Positions 21,076-28,596 of a stretch of DNA of 36,511 nucleotides are shown one piece after another. The notes below the pieces were generated by a model. It did no database searches, was not told where the DNA came from, and worked only from the letters and a program-made list of their open reading frames with translations. Each line of letters opens with the position of its first letter. Position 1 is the stretch's first letter. Source of the DNA: a virus; IMG/VR virus record IMGVR_UViG_3300006072_000014, positions 1 through 36,511 of that record. One strand, written 5' to 3'. A program made the position numbers and the translations under genes.

Positions 21076-21115
21076 GAAGTGGAAGCATTTATTGAAAATA
21101 CAAACGGTTAAATAT

Positions 21116-21517
21116 ATGCCATTTCAGAAAGGACATAATTACGGCAATACATTTAAGAAAGGACAAAGCGGCAACCCTAAGGGACAGCCAAAAAAAGTAT
21201 TGTCACGGGTTAATGAGCAGTTAAGAGAAGAAGGATATACGGCAGCATCAGCTAATAATATAGTTGAGGCTTATTCTATATTGATTAATCTAGATGAAGA
21301 ACGTATTAAGTCAATAATAAGCGATAGCAGTTACCCTATGTTAATGCGCATTGTGGCGAAGGAAATGTTATCTAAAAACGGTGCAGAAATGATTGAGAAG
21401 ATATTAGACAGAGCGCACGGTAAGGCAATACAAAAACAAGCCCAAGTCAATAAAGACGGGGAAGATGTTAAGACAGTACAAGTAATGATTATTAATGGAA
21501 AAGAAATTGAATTTTAA
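21116..21517 (+). CDS. DUF5681 protein, probable terminase small subunit
   Basis: Starts at the ATG at 21116 (MPFQKGHNYGNTFKKGQSGN); a GTG start at 21068 inside the repeat is less likely. The 133-residue protein has the F-K-K-G-Q-S-G-N-P-K-G-Q-P-K-K motif (residues about 13-27) that defines DUF5681, common in genes beside terminase large subunits and thought to serve in DNA recognition for packaging. The rest is helical (IVEAYSILINLDEERI, LMRIVAKEML). The HNH gene separates it from the terminase large subunit, a usual site for homing endonucleases. Confidence 0.75.
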   Translation: MPFQKGHNYGNTFKKGQSGNPKGQPKKVLSRVNEQLREEGYTAASANNIVEAYSILINLDEERIKSIISDSSYPMLMRIVAKEMLSKNGAEMIEKILDRAHGKAIQKQAQVNKDGEDVKTVQVMIINGKEIEF

Positions 21518-21532
21518 ATAAATTAAAATCGC

Positions 21533-21540
21533 TATATTTG
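21533..21540 (+). promoter_or_regulatory. Bacteroidota -7 promoter box TATATTTG before structured leader C
   Basis: TATATTTG, identical to the boxes at 12333 and 15004. TTG at 21507-21509 is a possible but distant -33 element. Transcription would start near 21545, at the foot of the first hairpin of leader C. Confidence 0.6.
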
Positions 21541-21543
21541 CAA

Positions 21544-21624
21544 TGTAGCGGTAACTACAATTTTAAACTTATTTTTAAAATGTTAAGGGGATGTGTTACC
21601 GCACTGAACCTTAACATTTTTTTA
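21544..21624 (+). promoter_or_regulatory. structured leader C: kissing hairpins with intrinsic terminator
   Basis: Hairpin 1 is TGTAG (21544-21548)/CTACA (21555-21559) with loop CGGTAA. Hairpin 2 is AATGTTAAGG (21579-21588)/CCTTAACATT (21609-21618) followed by a T-run, a textbook intrinsic terminator shape. Inside are the GGAT/TGAA internal loop and a GTG/CAC stem closing loop TTACCG (21596-21601). Loop 2 is the exact complement of loop 1, extendable to 8 bp. The GGAT-GTG-N6-CAC-TGAA core is shared with leader A while both loops have changed together. The ATG of the HNH gene is eight bases past the T-run. Confidence 0.7.
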
Positions 21625-21631
21625 TTTAATT

Positions 21632-22339
21632 ATGCCAAGAGTAAAAATTTATACAGAAGATGAATCAAAAAAAAGAAAAGCTGAAAGCAAAAAAAGATGG
21701 GCTGAAAAAAATAAAGGGTACGGTAAATTGCATTATGAAAAAAATAAAGAAATTTATATAGAAAGGTCTAAAAATAGACATAAAAAAATAATGGCATTAA
21801 AAAAACCTAAAATATATATTTCTAATAAAGAAAGGAGTAAATTATGGTGTGAAAAAAACAAAGAAAAACTTATTCAATACAAAAAAGAAAATTCCGAAAA
21901 AATTAAAAATTACATGAAAGAATGGCGTTTTAAAAACGATGAGCAATTAAAAAAATATTCAATTGATTACAATAAAAACAATAGACCAATAATAAGAGAA
22001 AGCAGAAAAAAACAAAAACAAAATAACCCATTAATGAAGCTATCTGACAATCTTAGATGTAGAATTAGTTATGCTTTTAAACATTCATCATATTATAAAA
22101 GTGAAAAAACAATAGTTTTATTAGGTTGTTCAATTATTGAGGCTAAAAAACATATTGAGTTAAAATTTAAAGTTGGGATGAGTTGGGATAATTATAATTT
22201 TAGAGTTTGGCATATAGACCATATAATCCCCTTATCATCAGCTAAAAGTGAAGAAGAATTAAAAAAACTATGTCATTACACTAACTTGCAGCCTCTTTGG
22301 GCTTTAGAAAATTTAATAAAAGGAAATAAAATTCTATAA
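21632..22339 (+). CDS. HNH endonuclease (homing-type) inserted in packaging genes
   Basis: The 235-residue protein ends with an HNH nuclease domain: W-H-I-D-H-I-I-P-L-S-S (about 193-203), the C-H-Y-T-N-L-Q-P-L-W (about 217-226) segment and N-L-I-K-G-N-K at the end, all typical of phage HNH enzymes. The first 110 residues are very Lys-rich with a repeated K-x-x-W-x-E-K-N-K-E-K pattern (about residues 21-30, 67-78), possibly DNA-contacting helices. Base composition is more A-rich than that of the neighbours, suggesting later arrival. It lies between DUF5681 and terminase large subunit genes and has its own promoter and structured leader, as expected of a free-standing mobile endonuclease. Confidence 0.85.
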   Translation: MPRVKIYTEDESKKRKAESKKRWAEKNKGYGKLHYEKNKEIYIERSKNRHKKIMALKKPKIYISNKERSKLWCEKNKEKLIQYKKENSEKIKNYMKEWRFKNDEQLKKYSIDYNKNNRPIIRESRKKQKQNNPLMKLSDNLRCRISYAFKHSSYYKSEKTIVLLGCSIIEAKKHIELKFKVGMSWDNYNFRVWHIDHIIPLSSAKSEEELKKLCHYTNLQPLWALENLIKGNKIL

Positions 22340-23766
22340 TGAAAAAAAATAAAGAAATAGTATTTGCGCCATTCCCAAAGCAAGAGGAGTTTATTAATGC
22401 GGTACTTAATGGGAATTATTCTTTTGTTTTATTTGGTGGGGCTATTCGTGGCGGTAAAACAGTTGCCTTACTTTCACTATTTACTTTACTTTCAAAAATA
22501 CATCCAGGCAGTAGATGGGTTATTATTCGTAAAGACATACCTACAATAAAAAGAAATCTTTACCCAAGTTGGGAAAAAATAAAACCATCTAGTTTTATTG
22601 AAAAAGATGCAAGCGATAGCAACCAACAAACAGTAACATTTAAAAATGGTTCTCAGCTTATTTTTTTTGCAGAAAACTACGATACAGATAAAGACCTCAA
22701 TAGATGGAAAGGACTTGAAATTAATGGGGCGGGATTGGAAGAGATAAACGAGTGCCAGCAACAAAGTTTATTCAAGGCTTTTGAAAGAGCTGGTAGTTAT
22801 GTAATACCAAATGCTAAACAACAGCCTAAACCAGTAGTTTGTGGAACTTGCAACCCTAGCTTTGGATGGGTTCGTGATTTAATTTATTTGCCACATAAAG
22901 AAAATACACTTAACCCAAATTGGCTTTATATTCAATCTAGAATTTATGATAATATTCCTTTATTAACACAACAGCCAGATTATTTACCTTCACTTAAAGC
23001 TAATTTGAATAGGTTTGAATACGAGGTATTTGTAGAAGGGAATTGGGATGTGCAAATGAAAACGGGCGGCGAATTTTACAAATGTTTTGAGATTAATCAG
23101 CACGTTGCCGATACTTACTACGACCACGAATTACCTCTGCATATTAGTTTCGATGACAATGTAAACCCGTTTTTACCTGTTGGTATCTTTCAAATTAAGG
23201 GTAAGACTGTTTACATGATAGATGAGATTGCAGGGGTTACACCACTAAATACGGTTAAGGCTGTATGTAATGAATTTATAAGAAAATATCCATCCCATCA
23301 ATCAGGGTTATTTATTTACGGTGATGCAACGGCAAGTAAAGAAGATACTAAACTAGAAAAGGGCTACAATTTTTATAGATTAATAACAGATGCCTTAATA
23401 AGTTACCGCCCTACATTGCGAGTATTGCGCTCAAACCCTTCTGTAAAGATGCGAGGCGATTGGATTAATACTATCTTTGAGAAAGAAATAGGGGGGTTAA
23501 AAATAGTAATAGGCTCAAATTGCAAAAAAACTATTAATGATTTTATTGCAGTAAAAGAAGCCCCAGACGGAACGAAAGACAAAGCAACTGCAACCGACCC
23601 TAACACAAAAAAGTCCTATCAAATAGTAGGGCATTTTAGTGACCTAGTAGATTATCTTCTTTGCTCCGCTTTTGCCCAGGACTTTACCTCTTATCAACGT
23701 GGGGGCAAGTTATTCAAACCAAACGGCATCGTGCAAATACAACGTGGCGAACAAATTACATTCTAA
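22339..23766 (+). CDS. terminase large subunit
   Basis: A 475-residue packaging motor. ATPase: Walker A G-G-A-I-R-G-G-K-T (33-41), Walker B-like G-A-G-L-E-E-I-N (about 130-137) and the coupling motif around C-G-T-C-N-P-S-F-G-W. Nuclease: acids in I-S-F-D-D-N (about 270-275), Y-G-D-A-T-A-S (about 330-336) and the C-terminal FSDLVDYLLC. Size is typical of the terminase_6/GpA-related class. It starts on the last base of the HNH gene. It cuts and translocates phage DNA into the prohead with the neighbouring DUF5681 protein and the portal at 24234. Confidence 0.92.
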   Translation: MKKNKEIVFAPFPKQEEFINAVLNGNYSFVLFGGAIRGGKTVALLSLFTLLSKIHPGSRWVIIRKDIPTIKRNLYPSWEKIKPSSFIEKDASDSNQQTVTFKNGSQLIFFAENYDTDKDLNRWKGLEINGAGLEEINECQQQSLFKAFERAGSYVIPNAKQQPKPVVCGTCNPSFGWVRDLIYLPHKENTLNPNWLYIQSRIYDNIPLLTQQPDYLPSLKANLNRFEYEVFVEGNWDVQMKTGGEFYKCFEINQHVADTYYDHELPLHISFDDNVNPFLPVGIFQIKGKTVYMIDEIAGVTPLNTVKAVCNEFIRKYPSHQSGLFIYGDATASKEDTKLEKGYNFYRLITDALISYRPTLRVLRSNPSVKMRGDWINTIFEKEIGGLKIVIGSNCKKTINDFIAVKEAPDGTKDKATATDPNTKKSYQIVGHFSDLVDYLLCSAFAQDFTSYQRGGKLFKPNGIVQIQRGEQITF

Positions 23767-23781
23767 TAAATTAAATTTACC

Positions 23782-23789
23782 TACTTTTG
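23782..23789 (+). promoter_or_regulatory. Bacteroidota -7 promoter box TACTTTTG, leaderless
   Basis: TACTTTTG fits TAnnTTTG. The ATG at 23796 follows after six bases. No clear -33 TTG is seen at the right distance. It would begin the head-gene transcript at its first codon. Confidence 0.5.
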
Positions 23790-23795
23790 TAAATT

Positions 23796-24233
23796 ATGGC
23801 AATAACTATCGCAGACATTCAAGCCTTGAACTTCGGCTATCTTACGGGTGAGGACTTATTGCAGTTCTGTTCATCCCAACTATTGATTAAACAATATACG
23901 GTTGACAGTAACAGTTTGCAGAACGCTTTTAACTTCGCACAAAGTGAAATTATAGGTTCATTTACGACCCGTTATGACCTTAGTGGCGAACTTGTAAAGA
24001 CAGGCACAGATAGGGCGTTATTGTTGGTTAAAATAATGGCTTTGTTAACCGTTAGAAACGCATTAGGTAGCTTTCAAGAATTAGCCGAAAAGATGAAAGA
24101 TGATTTTAGTTGGGCTGATTATACGGTTAGGGCTATTCGTAACGGTCAAATGAATTTACCTTTGCCCGTTGCCGACATATTGAAAACATCAACAGCATAT
24201 TTAGTAGATTCAAACTATTTAACATTAGGGTAA
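23796..24233 (+). CDS. Gp36-like (DUF1320) head-tail connector protein
   Basis: The 145-residue helical protein resembles phage Mu Gp36 (DUF1320), by its helix arrangement: D-L-L-Q-F-C, then a long helix ALNAFNFAQSEI-like segment with S-F-T-T-R-Y-D-L (about 55-62), and an end with I-R-N-G-Q-M-N-L-P-L. In Mu-like phages this gene lies among head and tail-joining genes. It is placed before the portal instead of after the capsid, an unusual order. Homology is judged by eye, so confidence is moderate. Confidence 0.6.
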   Translation: MAITIADIQALNFGYLTGEDLLQFCSSQLLIKQYTVDSNSLQNAFNFAQSEIIGSFTTRYDLSGELVKTGTDRALLLVKIMALLTVRNALGSFQELAEKMKDDFSWADYTVRAIRNGQMNLPLPVADILKTSTAYLVDSNYLTLG

Positions 24234-25670
24234 ATGAGCAGAGCAGAACGCAGGGCAAACGACCCCGAAATACAACAAAGAAAACAACAATATAGTAGCC
24301 CGTTGGGTTTTCCTGCTGGTACTGTAACCCCTAGCGGCTCAAAGGGTGCAGGTGGGTGGGGTGTATCAAATCCAAAAGCTATACCTGCAACAGGCACAGC
24401 CCCAAGCGTTAATCCATTTGTTATTCCTAAGTCGGCAGGTTTAACCCATACTTCTCAAACGTTCCCTAATAACTATTATGTAGATTGGAACTTAACAACG
24501 TGGCGTTATGCTTGCGACCAAGCCGTTAAGTTCGGTTATCCCGTTAGTTATGCTACAATGGTTTGTTGGGTATTTGAAAGTAGCCCTTTTGTACAATCAT
24601 TGTTTAATGCTATCACGTCTGCTATTGGTAAAGTGCCGATAATGTACGTTGATGAAAAGGGCGAAGAATTGCCCGAGTGGACTATTGAATTATGTTCTAA
24701 GTCATGGCAAAAAGAACTTATAAAAGAAATTGCATTATCACACTTTTGGGGTTTCACGGGTATTAACATAGACCCCGTAAATAATAAGATATACAAGTAT
24801 CCGCAACAAGACTTAGACCCGATTAATAGAATGTTGAGACAATCGACTTACTCATTTTATGACGGTGAAAAGTTTGATGATACCCCTAACTTATTGTGGA
24901 TTCAGCCTTCAACATCTTACGAAAAGTTTTTAGGATGGATGCAGCCGATAGCTCGTTCATTTATCCAAATGAATATCAATAAAAATTCATGGGTACAAGC
25001 TGCAAGGCGTTTGGCGTTTCCATTACTTACCGTTGGTTATCCACAAGACGATAGCGGCTATGATGTTTTTGGCAATGAGATTAACCCTTATAAAATACAG
25101 GCAGAAGCAATAGCAGCGAATATAGATCCTTCAAAAGGGCTAGTATATCCTTACACTTTAGACACTAGCGGAAAAATAGTTAAGTCTATTGAGATTGATT
25201 TTGAGGCAACAGGAACAAACGCAAAATCACACGGTATCTTTTCAGACTTTAACGAAGCCGAAAAGAACGAGATAAGGGAAATGATTTTAGGGGGTACTTT
25301 GACAAGTAGTACGGCATCTAGTGGCAGTAGGGCATTGGGGGATGTACACGCCGATAAGTTTGAGAGCGTTGTAATGGAAATGGTCGAATACGTTGAGGCG
25401 TATTTGAACGATGAATATTTAAAAAAGATTACAAAGTTTTATAAGGAGTTTCCTGCTGGTAAGTTCGTAGCCAATAGGGCTAAACAAATGACACTAGAGG
25501 AAATTACTCAAATATCTACTGTATTGGTGCAGAACGGAAAAAGATTAACGGATAGTTTCTTTGAGGCTAATGGATTAGTTAAAGAATTTTTTGAAGATGC
25601 GCCGCCAACTGCACCCGAAGCGGAAGTTAAAACAATGAGTGCAGGTTTTACGGTAAAAAAAAAAGCCTAA
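24234..25670 (+). CDS. portal protein, DUF935 (Mu Gp29-like)
   Basis: The 478-residue protein matches DUF935 portals. It has a Gly/Pro-rich start, a central region with helices around ALFNAIT and WGFTGINIDPVNN, and the hallmark S-R-A-L-G-D-V-H-A-D (about 363-372) followed by a long helix ending in the C-terminal domain. The portal forms the dodecameric ring through which DNA enters. The gene follows Gp36 with no gap. It ends in ten consecutive A residues (25655-25664) before GCC-TAA; a -1 slip there enters an open frame running into the MuF gene. Confidence 0.85.
   Translation: MSRAERRANDPEIQQRKQQYSSPLGFPAGTVTPSGSKGAGGWGVSNPKAIPATGTAPSVNPFVIPKSAGLTHTSQTFPNNYYVDWNLTTWRYACDQAVKFGYPVSYATMVCWVFESSPFVQSLFNAITSAIGKVPIMYVDEKGEELPEWTIELCSKSWQKELIKEIALSHFWGFTGINIDPVNNKIYKYPQQDLDPINRMLRQSTYSFYDGEKFDDTPNLLWIQPSTSYEKFLGWMQPIARSFIQMNINKNSWVQAARRLAFPLLTVGYPQDDSGYDVFGNEINPYKIQAEAIAANIDPSKGLVYPYTLDTSGKIVKSIEIDFEATGTNAKSHGIFSDFNEAEKNEIREMILGGTLTSSTASSGSRALGDVHADKFESVVMEMVEYVEAYLNDEYLKKITKFYKEFPAGKFVANRAKQMTLEEITQISTVLVQNGKRLTDSFFEANGLVKEFFEDAPPTAPEAEVKTMSAGFTVKKKA
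25655..25664 (+). other. A10 slippery run linking portal and MuF frames
   Basis: Ten A bases in the frame GTA-AAA-AAA-AAA-GCC. A -1 shift gives K-S-L-I-E-K-L-T-G-D and continues uninterrupted for 55 codons to the first MuF ATG at 25829, with no ATG, GTG or TTG in between. Ribosomal or transcriptional slippage, or a rare ATT start at 25670, could express this stretch. Confidence 0.5.
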
Positions 25671-25828
25671 TTGAAAAACTAACGGGCGATAAGAAAAAGA
25701 AAAAGAAGCAGAACCTAATTAACGATGACCTTAAAAACGACCAACTAGAATACATTTACGTTAACAACAAAGGCAAAATAGTATTCTATCCAATTTATAA
25801 AGAATATAATCAATACTTTTTTGAGGCG

Positions 25829-26878
25829 ATGGCTAAAGAAATTCCTATAATGGGGGATTTTGAAGCTATGAAAGATACTAGCGTATTTGAGCGATATATG
25901 CAAAACGCCTATCAATTTTCAGCAAGCCGAAACGCCGAAATAGCTAAAGAAATGCAATCGGCGGTATTTGATAGCAAAGGAACTATAAAACCATTCAGCC
26001 AATACAAAAAAGATGCTTCACAAATAGCCGAAATAAACAACGAAGTACATTTAAGGGTAGAGTATGAAACTTGCCGTAAAGGTGCGGTAATGGGTGAACG
26101 TTTTAGACAGATTGAAAGCCTTAAAGACTATTATCCATATTGGGTGTATAAGGGGGAAATGGATGGAAGGGAAAGAGAAGAACACGTTGATTTAGAGGGT
26201 AAAGTTTACAAGGTTGGTGACCCTGCTGGCGATGCTGTATTTCCGCCGAATGGGTTTAACTGCCGTTGTGATGGGTTTAGTATTGACAATGACGAGATAG
26301 AGGGTAAAGGCTATAACATTGCTACAAGCAAAGAAGCGGAAAAAGACTTAGAAAACGAAGTAGACCCACAATTTAGATTTAACCCTGCACATCAGGGAAT
26401 GTTGCCAAAAGAAGGCATTACCAATGGCAATACTTTCAATGCTGATATTTTTGGACTAAACAAACCAATTGCGGATAGTGACCCCGAAGGTTTTAGTAGT
26501 CGCTTATTAGCTGCAACGGGACTGCATCAGGTTATGGCAATAGTGGATGGATGGAAAGACAAATACACAACAGACAAGAAAGGGAATGTAATATTTCAGA
26601 ACCACGACACGTATACAAATGTCATCCTTAGTAACGTATCTATTCACAACATACAAAAGCATCCACGAGGATTTGAAGGGCTGCCAAGTACGATAGAAGA
26701 ACCTGACGAGATATGGGGATCATGGGGCAATGAAAAACAAACGATAGTATTAAAAAATTATATTACCTTTGGCAAGAAAATAAGCTACATTGTGCAAACT
26801 AAAGACGGGGTTATAACAGATGCGTTTGCAGTTAGTAATGGCAGTTTGAATAAATTTAGAAAAGGAGTAATTTATTAA
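25829..26878 (+). CDS. MuF head-morphogenesis protein with C-terminal toxin-like nuclease domain
   Basis: The 349-residue product contains a phage Mu protein F domain: helical start, then P-Y-W-V-Y-K-G-E-M-D-G-R-E-R-E-E-H (about 104-120) and F-P-P-N-G-F-N-C-R-C (about 139-148). After a linker the last about 110 residues (VSIHNIQKHPRGFEG, E-I-W-G-S-W-G, then VQTKDGVITDAF) match the PBECR group (phage Barnase-EndoU-ColicinE5/D-RelE-like nuclease). MuF fused to such domains is a known arrangement of phage-borne polymorphic toxins that may be packaged with the capsid. The true N-terminus may lie upstream, because an in-frame coding-like segment extends back to 25664. Confidence 0.8.
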   Translation: MAKEIPIMGDFEAMKDTSVFERYMQNAYQFSASRNAEIAKEMQSAVFDSKGTIKPFSQYKKDASQIAEINNEVHLRVEYETCRKGAVMGERFRQIESLKDYYPYWVYKGEMDGREREEHVDLEGKVYKVGDPAGDAVFPPNGFNCRCDGFSIDNDEIEGKGYNIATSKEAEKDLENEVDPQFRFNPAHQGMLPKEGITNGNTFNADIFGLNKPIADSDPEGFSSRLLAATGLHQVMAIVDGWKDKYTTDKKGNVIFQNHDTYTNVILSNVSIHNIQKHPRGFEGLPSTIEEPDEIWGSWGNEKQTIVLKNYITFGKKISYIVQTKDGVITDAFAVSNGSLNKFRKGVIY

Positions 26879-26946
26879 TCGTTAATTATGTGTACATTTT
26901 GCAAACCTCCGCACCTATCTTTTTTTGAACTAATAAAATTATATTT

Positions 26947-27306
26947 ATGCAACCTATTGAATTTGTAACGCTTCTTTTTAGTACTCGTGATTGTATCCAC
27001 TTGCAACACCTTAATACTACATCATTTGCTGAACATAAAGCATTAAACGAATTTTATGATGAGTGGTTAGAATTAGCCGACACATTTATAGAAACCTATC
27101 AAGGTAAGTATGGGAGGATTGAAGGCGATGTTAAGATAGAAACTAAAATAGGCATTGATAGTACCGAATATCTTAATGGCTGCTATGATACAATTGAAAA
27201 CAACTACAAATCAATTGTAAAAGCATCCGACAGCGACTTGCTTAATATTATTGCGGACATGAAAGGCTTAATTAATCATACATTGTACTTACTAACGCTT
27301 AAGTAA
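26947..27306 (+). CDS. hypothetical helical protein
   Basis: Encodes 119 residues, helical and acidic (EHKALNEFYDEWLELADTFI; IETKIGIDSTEYLNGCYDTI). It resembles DUF5856-like small proteins of Bacteroidota phages in layout: early His-rich helix, central D-E-W-x-E-L-x-D-x-F-I-E helix, and a C-terminal NHTLYLLTLK. That pattern, especially H and E residues in the first two helices, recalls the ferritin-like or Dps-type fold, but no definite metal site is shown. It starts just before the tail-completion gene with a one-base overlap. Confidence 0.6.
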   Translation: MQPIEFVTLLFSTRDCIHLQHLNTTSFAEHKALNEFYDEWLELADTFIETYQGKYGRIEGDVKIETKIGIDSTEYLNGCYDTIENNYKSIVKASDSDLLNIIADMKGLINHTLYLLTLK

Positions 27307-27806
27307 TGGCTAAAAAGTCCCTTCAAGATTTAATGAATGATTGGCGTGAAGCTAGTAATAAATTTAAGAAGTTTCAAGGTGATTTGCCTATGATAATGGG
27401 GCAGGAAAGTGTGAAGATTATAAAGGAAAATTTTAAGTTAGAGGGCTACGATGATGGGACTGGGTTACAAAAATGGAAACAAAGAAGCGACAAAACTAAC
27501 AAAGCATACGATAGGCGAAGCGGAGTAAAAGGGACTACTTATAATAGTTCTGCAAAATTACTTCGACAAACCTTAACTTTGTATAATTCTTTGATGTTTC
27601 GAGTTACAGGCAAACGGGTATTCGTTGGTACAAATACGGCTTTAGTTCCTTACGCCGAATATAATAATGAGGGAACGAATAAGGGAGTGCCACAGCGTAA
27701 ATTTATACCAGCAAATGGCGAACCACCTAATTTAAAGATAGTAAAAAAGATTGAGCGCAAAATAGTAAGCACAAGAAATGAAATAATGAAACTTTTTAAA
27801 CGTTAA
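27306..27806 (+). CDS. virion morphogenesis / tail completion protein (Gpv family)
   Basis: The 166-residue protein fits the phage virion morphogenesis family that includes Mu GpG and P2 GpS. The characteristic end is V-G-T-N-T-A-L-V-P-Y-A-E-Y-N-N-E-G-T-N, then P-Q-R-K-F-I-P (about 111-140), preceded by a conserved L-x-x-T-L-x-L-Y-N-S-L segment. An N-terminal helix is followed by W-K-Q-R. The protein helps joining tails to heads. It lies in a cluster with MuF and the tail terminator candidate. Confidence 0.8.
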   Translation: MAKKSLQDLMNDWREASNKFKKFQGDLPMIMGQESVKIIKENFKLEGYDDGTGLQKWKQRSDKTNKAYDRRSGVKGTTYNSSAKLLRQTLTLYNSLMFRVTGKRVFVGTNTALVPYAEYNNEGTNKGVPQRKFIPANGEPPNLKIVKKIERKIVSTRNEIMKLFKR

Positions 27807-27813
27807 ATACACA

Positions 27814-28182
27814 ATGAAAAAAACAATTATCGCAATCGCTGCCTTTATAGCAATGGCATCATGCACAAAAACAACAGTAAATAACCCAACAACCGACACT
27901 AAAAAGTACACGGTAAATTTAAAGCCGTCTATCTTATTTGACGGTCACCAACTAAGGGCTAACTTAATATCCGACATTATCCCTAATAACGTTATTATTA
28001 GTGCTGATGTTTCCTACGATTGGGATAGTGCAAAAATTTTTAATAATCATTACATTTTTAAAAAAGTAGTATTAAATAAAGAGCAGAATTTAGGATATGC
28101 AAATAGAGCAAATTGGACTGTAACAAACATAAAGATAGATACGGCATGGAGTGATAATGTGAACGTAAAATTAATCTACTAA
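27814..28182 (+). CDS. putative lipoprotein
   Basis: The 122-residue product has a classic lipoprotein start, MKKTIIAIAAFIAMASC, with Cys at residue 17 after A-M-A-S and a Thr/Asn-rich linker. The mature part is beta-rich with N-x-x-P-S-I-L-F-D-G and VSYDWDSAKI. It is found among head and tail genes, where it is unlikely to be a virion component, and is more likely an accessory gene acting at the host envelope (for example on superinfection). That is inference. Confidence 0.6.
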   Translation: MKKTIIAIAAFIAMASCTKTTVNNPTTDTKKYTVNLKPSILFDGHQLRANLISDIIPNNVIISADVSYDWDSAKIFNNHYIFKKVVLNKEQNLGYANRANWTVTNIKIDTAWSDNVNVKLIY

Positions 28183-28388
28183 TGAATTACACTTTAATCC
28201 AAACTATTAACGGCTCGAAGCCTTGTAAAGTTCATAAACGTGAAAATTTGGTAGATGTTTACCATAATAACGATTGGAAATTTGAGGCAGCAGACGTAGA
28301 TAAATTAAAGTTTACTTGCACTAGCTGCAATAGTGTGAGAGTATATAAAATTAACCCTGAAAAAGTAATATTAAGCAATGAAAACTGA
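28182..28388 (+). CDS. small protein with possible zinc ribbon
   Basis: The 68-residue product carries P-C-K-V-H (C15, H18) and, near the end, F-T-C-T-S-C-N-S (C46, C49), a pair-and-pair arrangement that could bind zinc. The rest is beta-rich. It begins on the last base of the preceding stop (TAATG). Function is unknown. Confidence 0.6.
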   Translation: MNYTLIQTINGSKPCKVHKRENLVDVYHNNDWKFEAADVDKLKFTCTSCNSVRVYKINPEKVILSNEN

Positions 28389-28596
28389 TATATTAGATAA
28401 GCATTTGTTACTCATCCAAAATGAGTTAGTTACAACCGTTAAAAAGATAGTTGAAACGGAAAACGTACCCGTAAAAGAACTAAAGCGACTAGCAAAAGAA
28501 CACGGCGAAAATGTTAGCGTGTTTAGTTGGTTGTGTGAGTTGAAAACAAAGATTGAAGAAAATAATAAGAAGGAAAGTAAAATAGTTTCGTTATGA
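28378..28596 (+). CDS. hypothetical helical protein
   Basis: A 72-residue Lys/Glu-rich helical protein (LLIQNELVTTVKKIVETENV; KELKRLAKEHGENVSVFSWL). It overlaps the previous gene by 11 bases and the next by 4 (ATGA). No domain is recognised. The overlaps with head-tail genes point to a small structural or regulatory role. Confidence 0.6.
   Translation: MKTDILDKHLLLIQNELVTTVKKIVETENVPVKELKRLAKEHGENVSVFSWLCELKTKIEENNKKESKIVSL

Noticed and set aside
21068-21115. GTG start for the DUF5681 gene at 21068
   Set aside because: It falls inside the third 28-bp repeat and adds 16 residues unlike the family start; the ATG at 21116 gives the usual start right before the F-K-K-G-Q-S-G-N motif.
26888-26968. 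26-codon frame starting MCTFCKPPHLSFFELIKLYL
   Set aside because: It runs into the next gene by 22 bases, has odd composition and no coupling overlap; the gap is only 68 bases.
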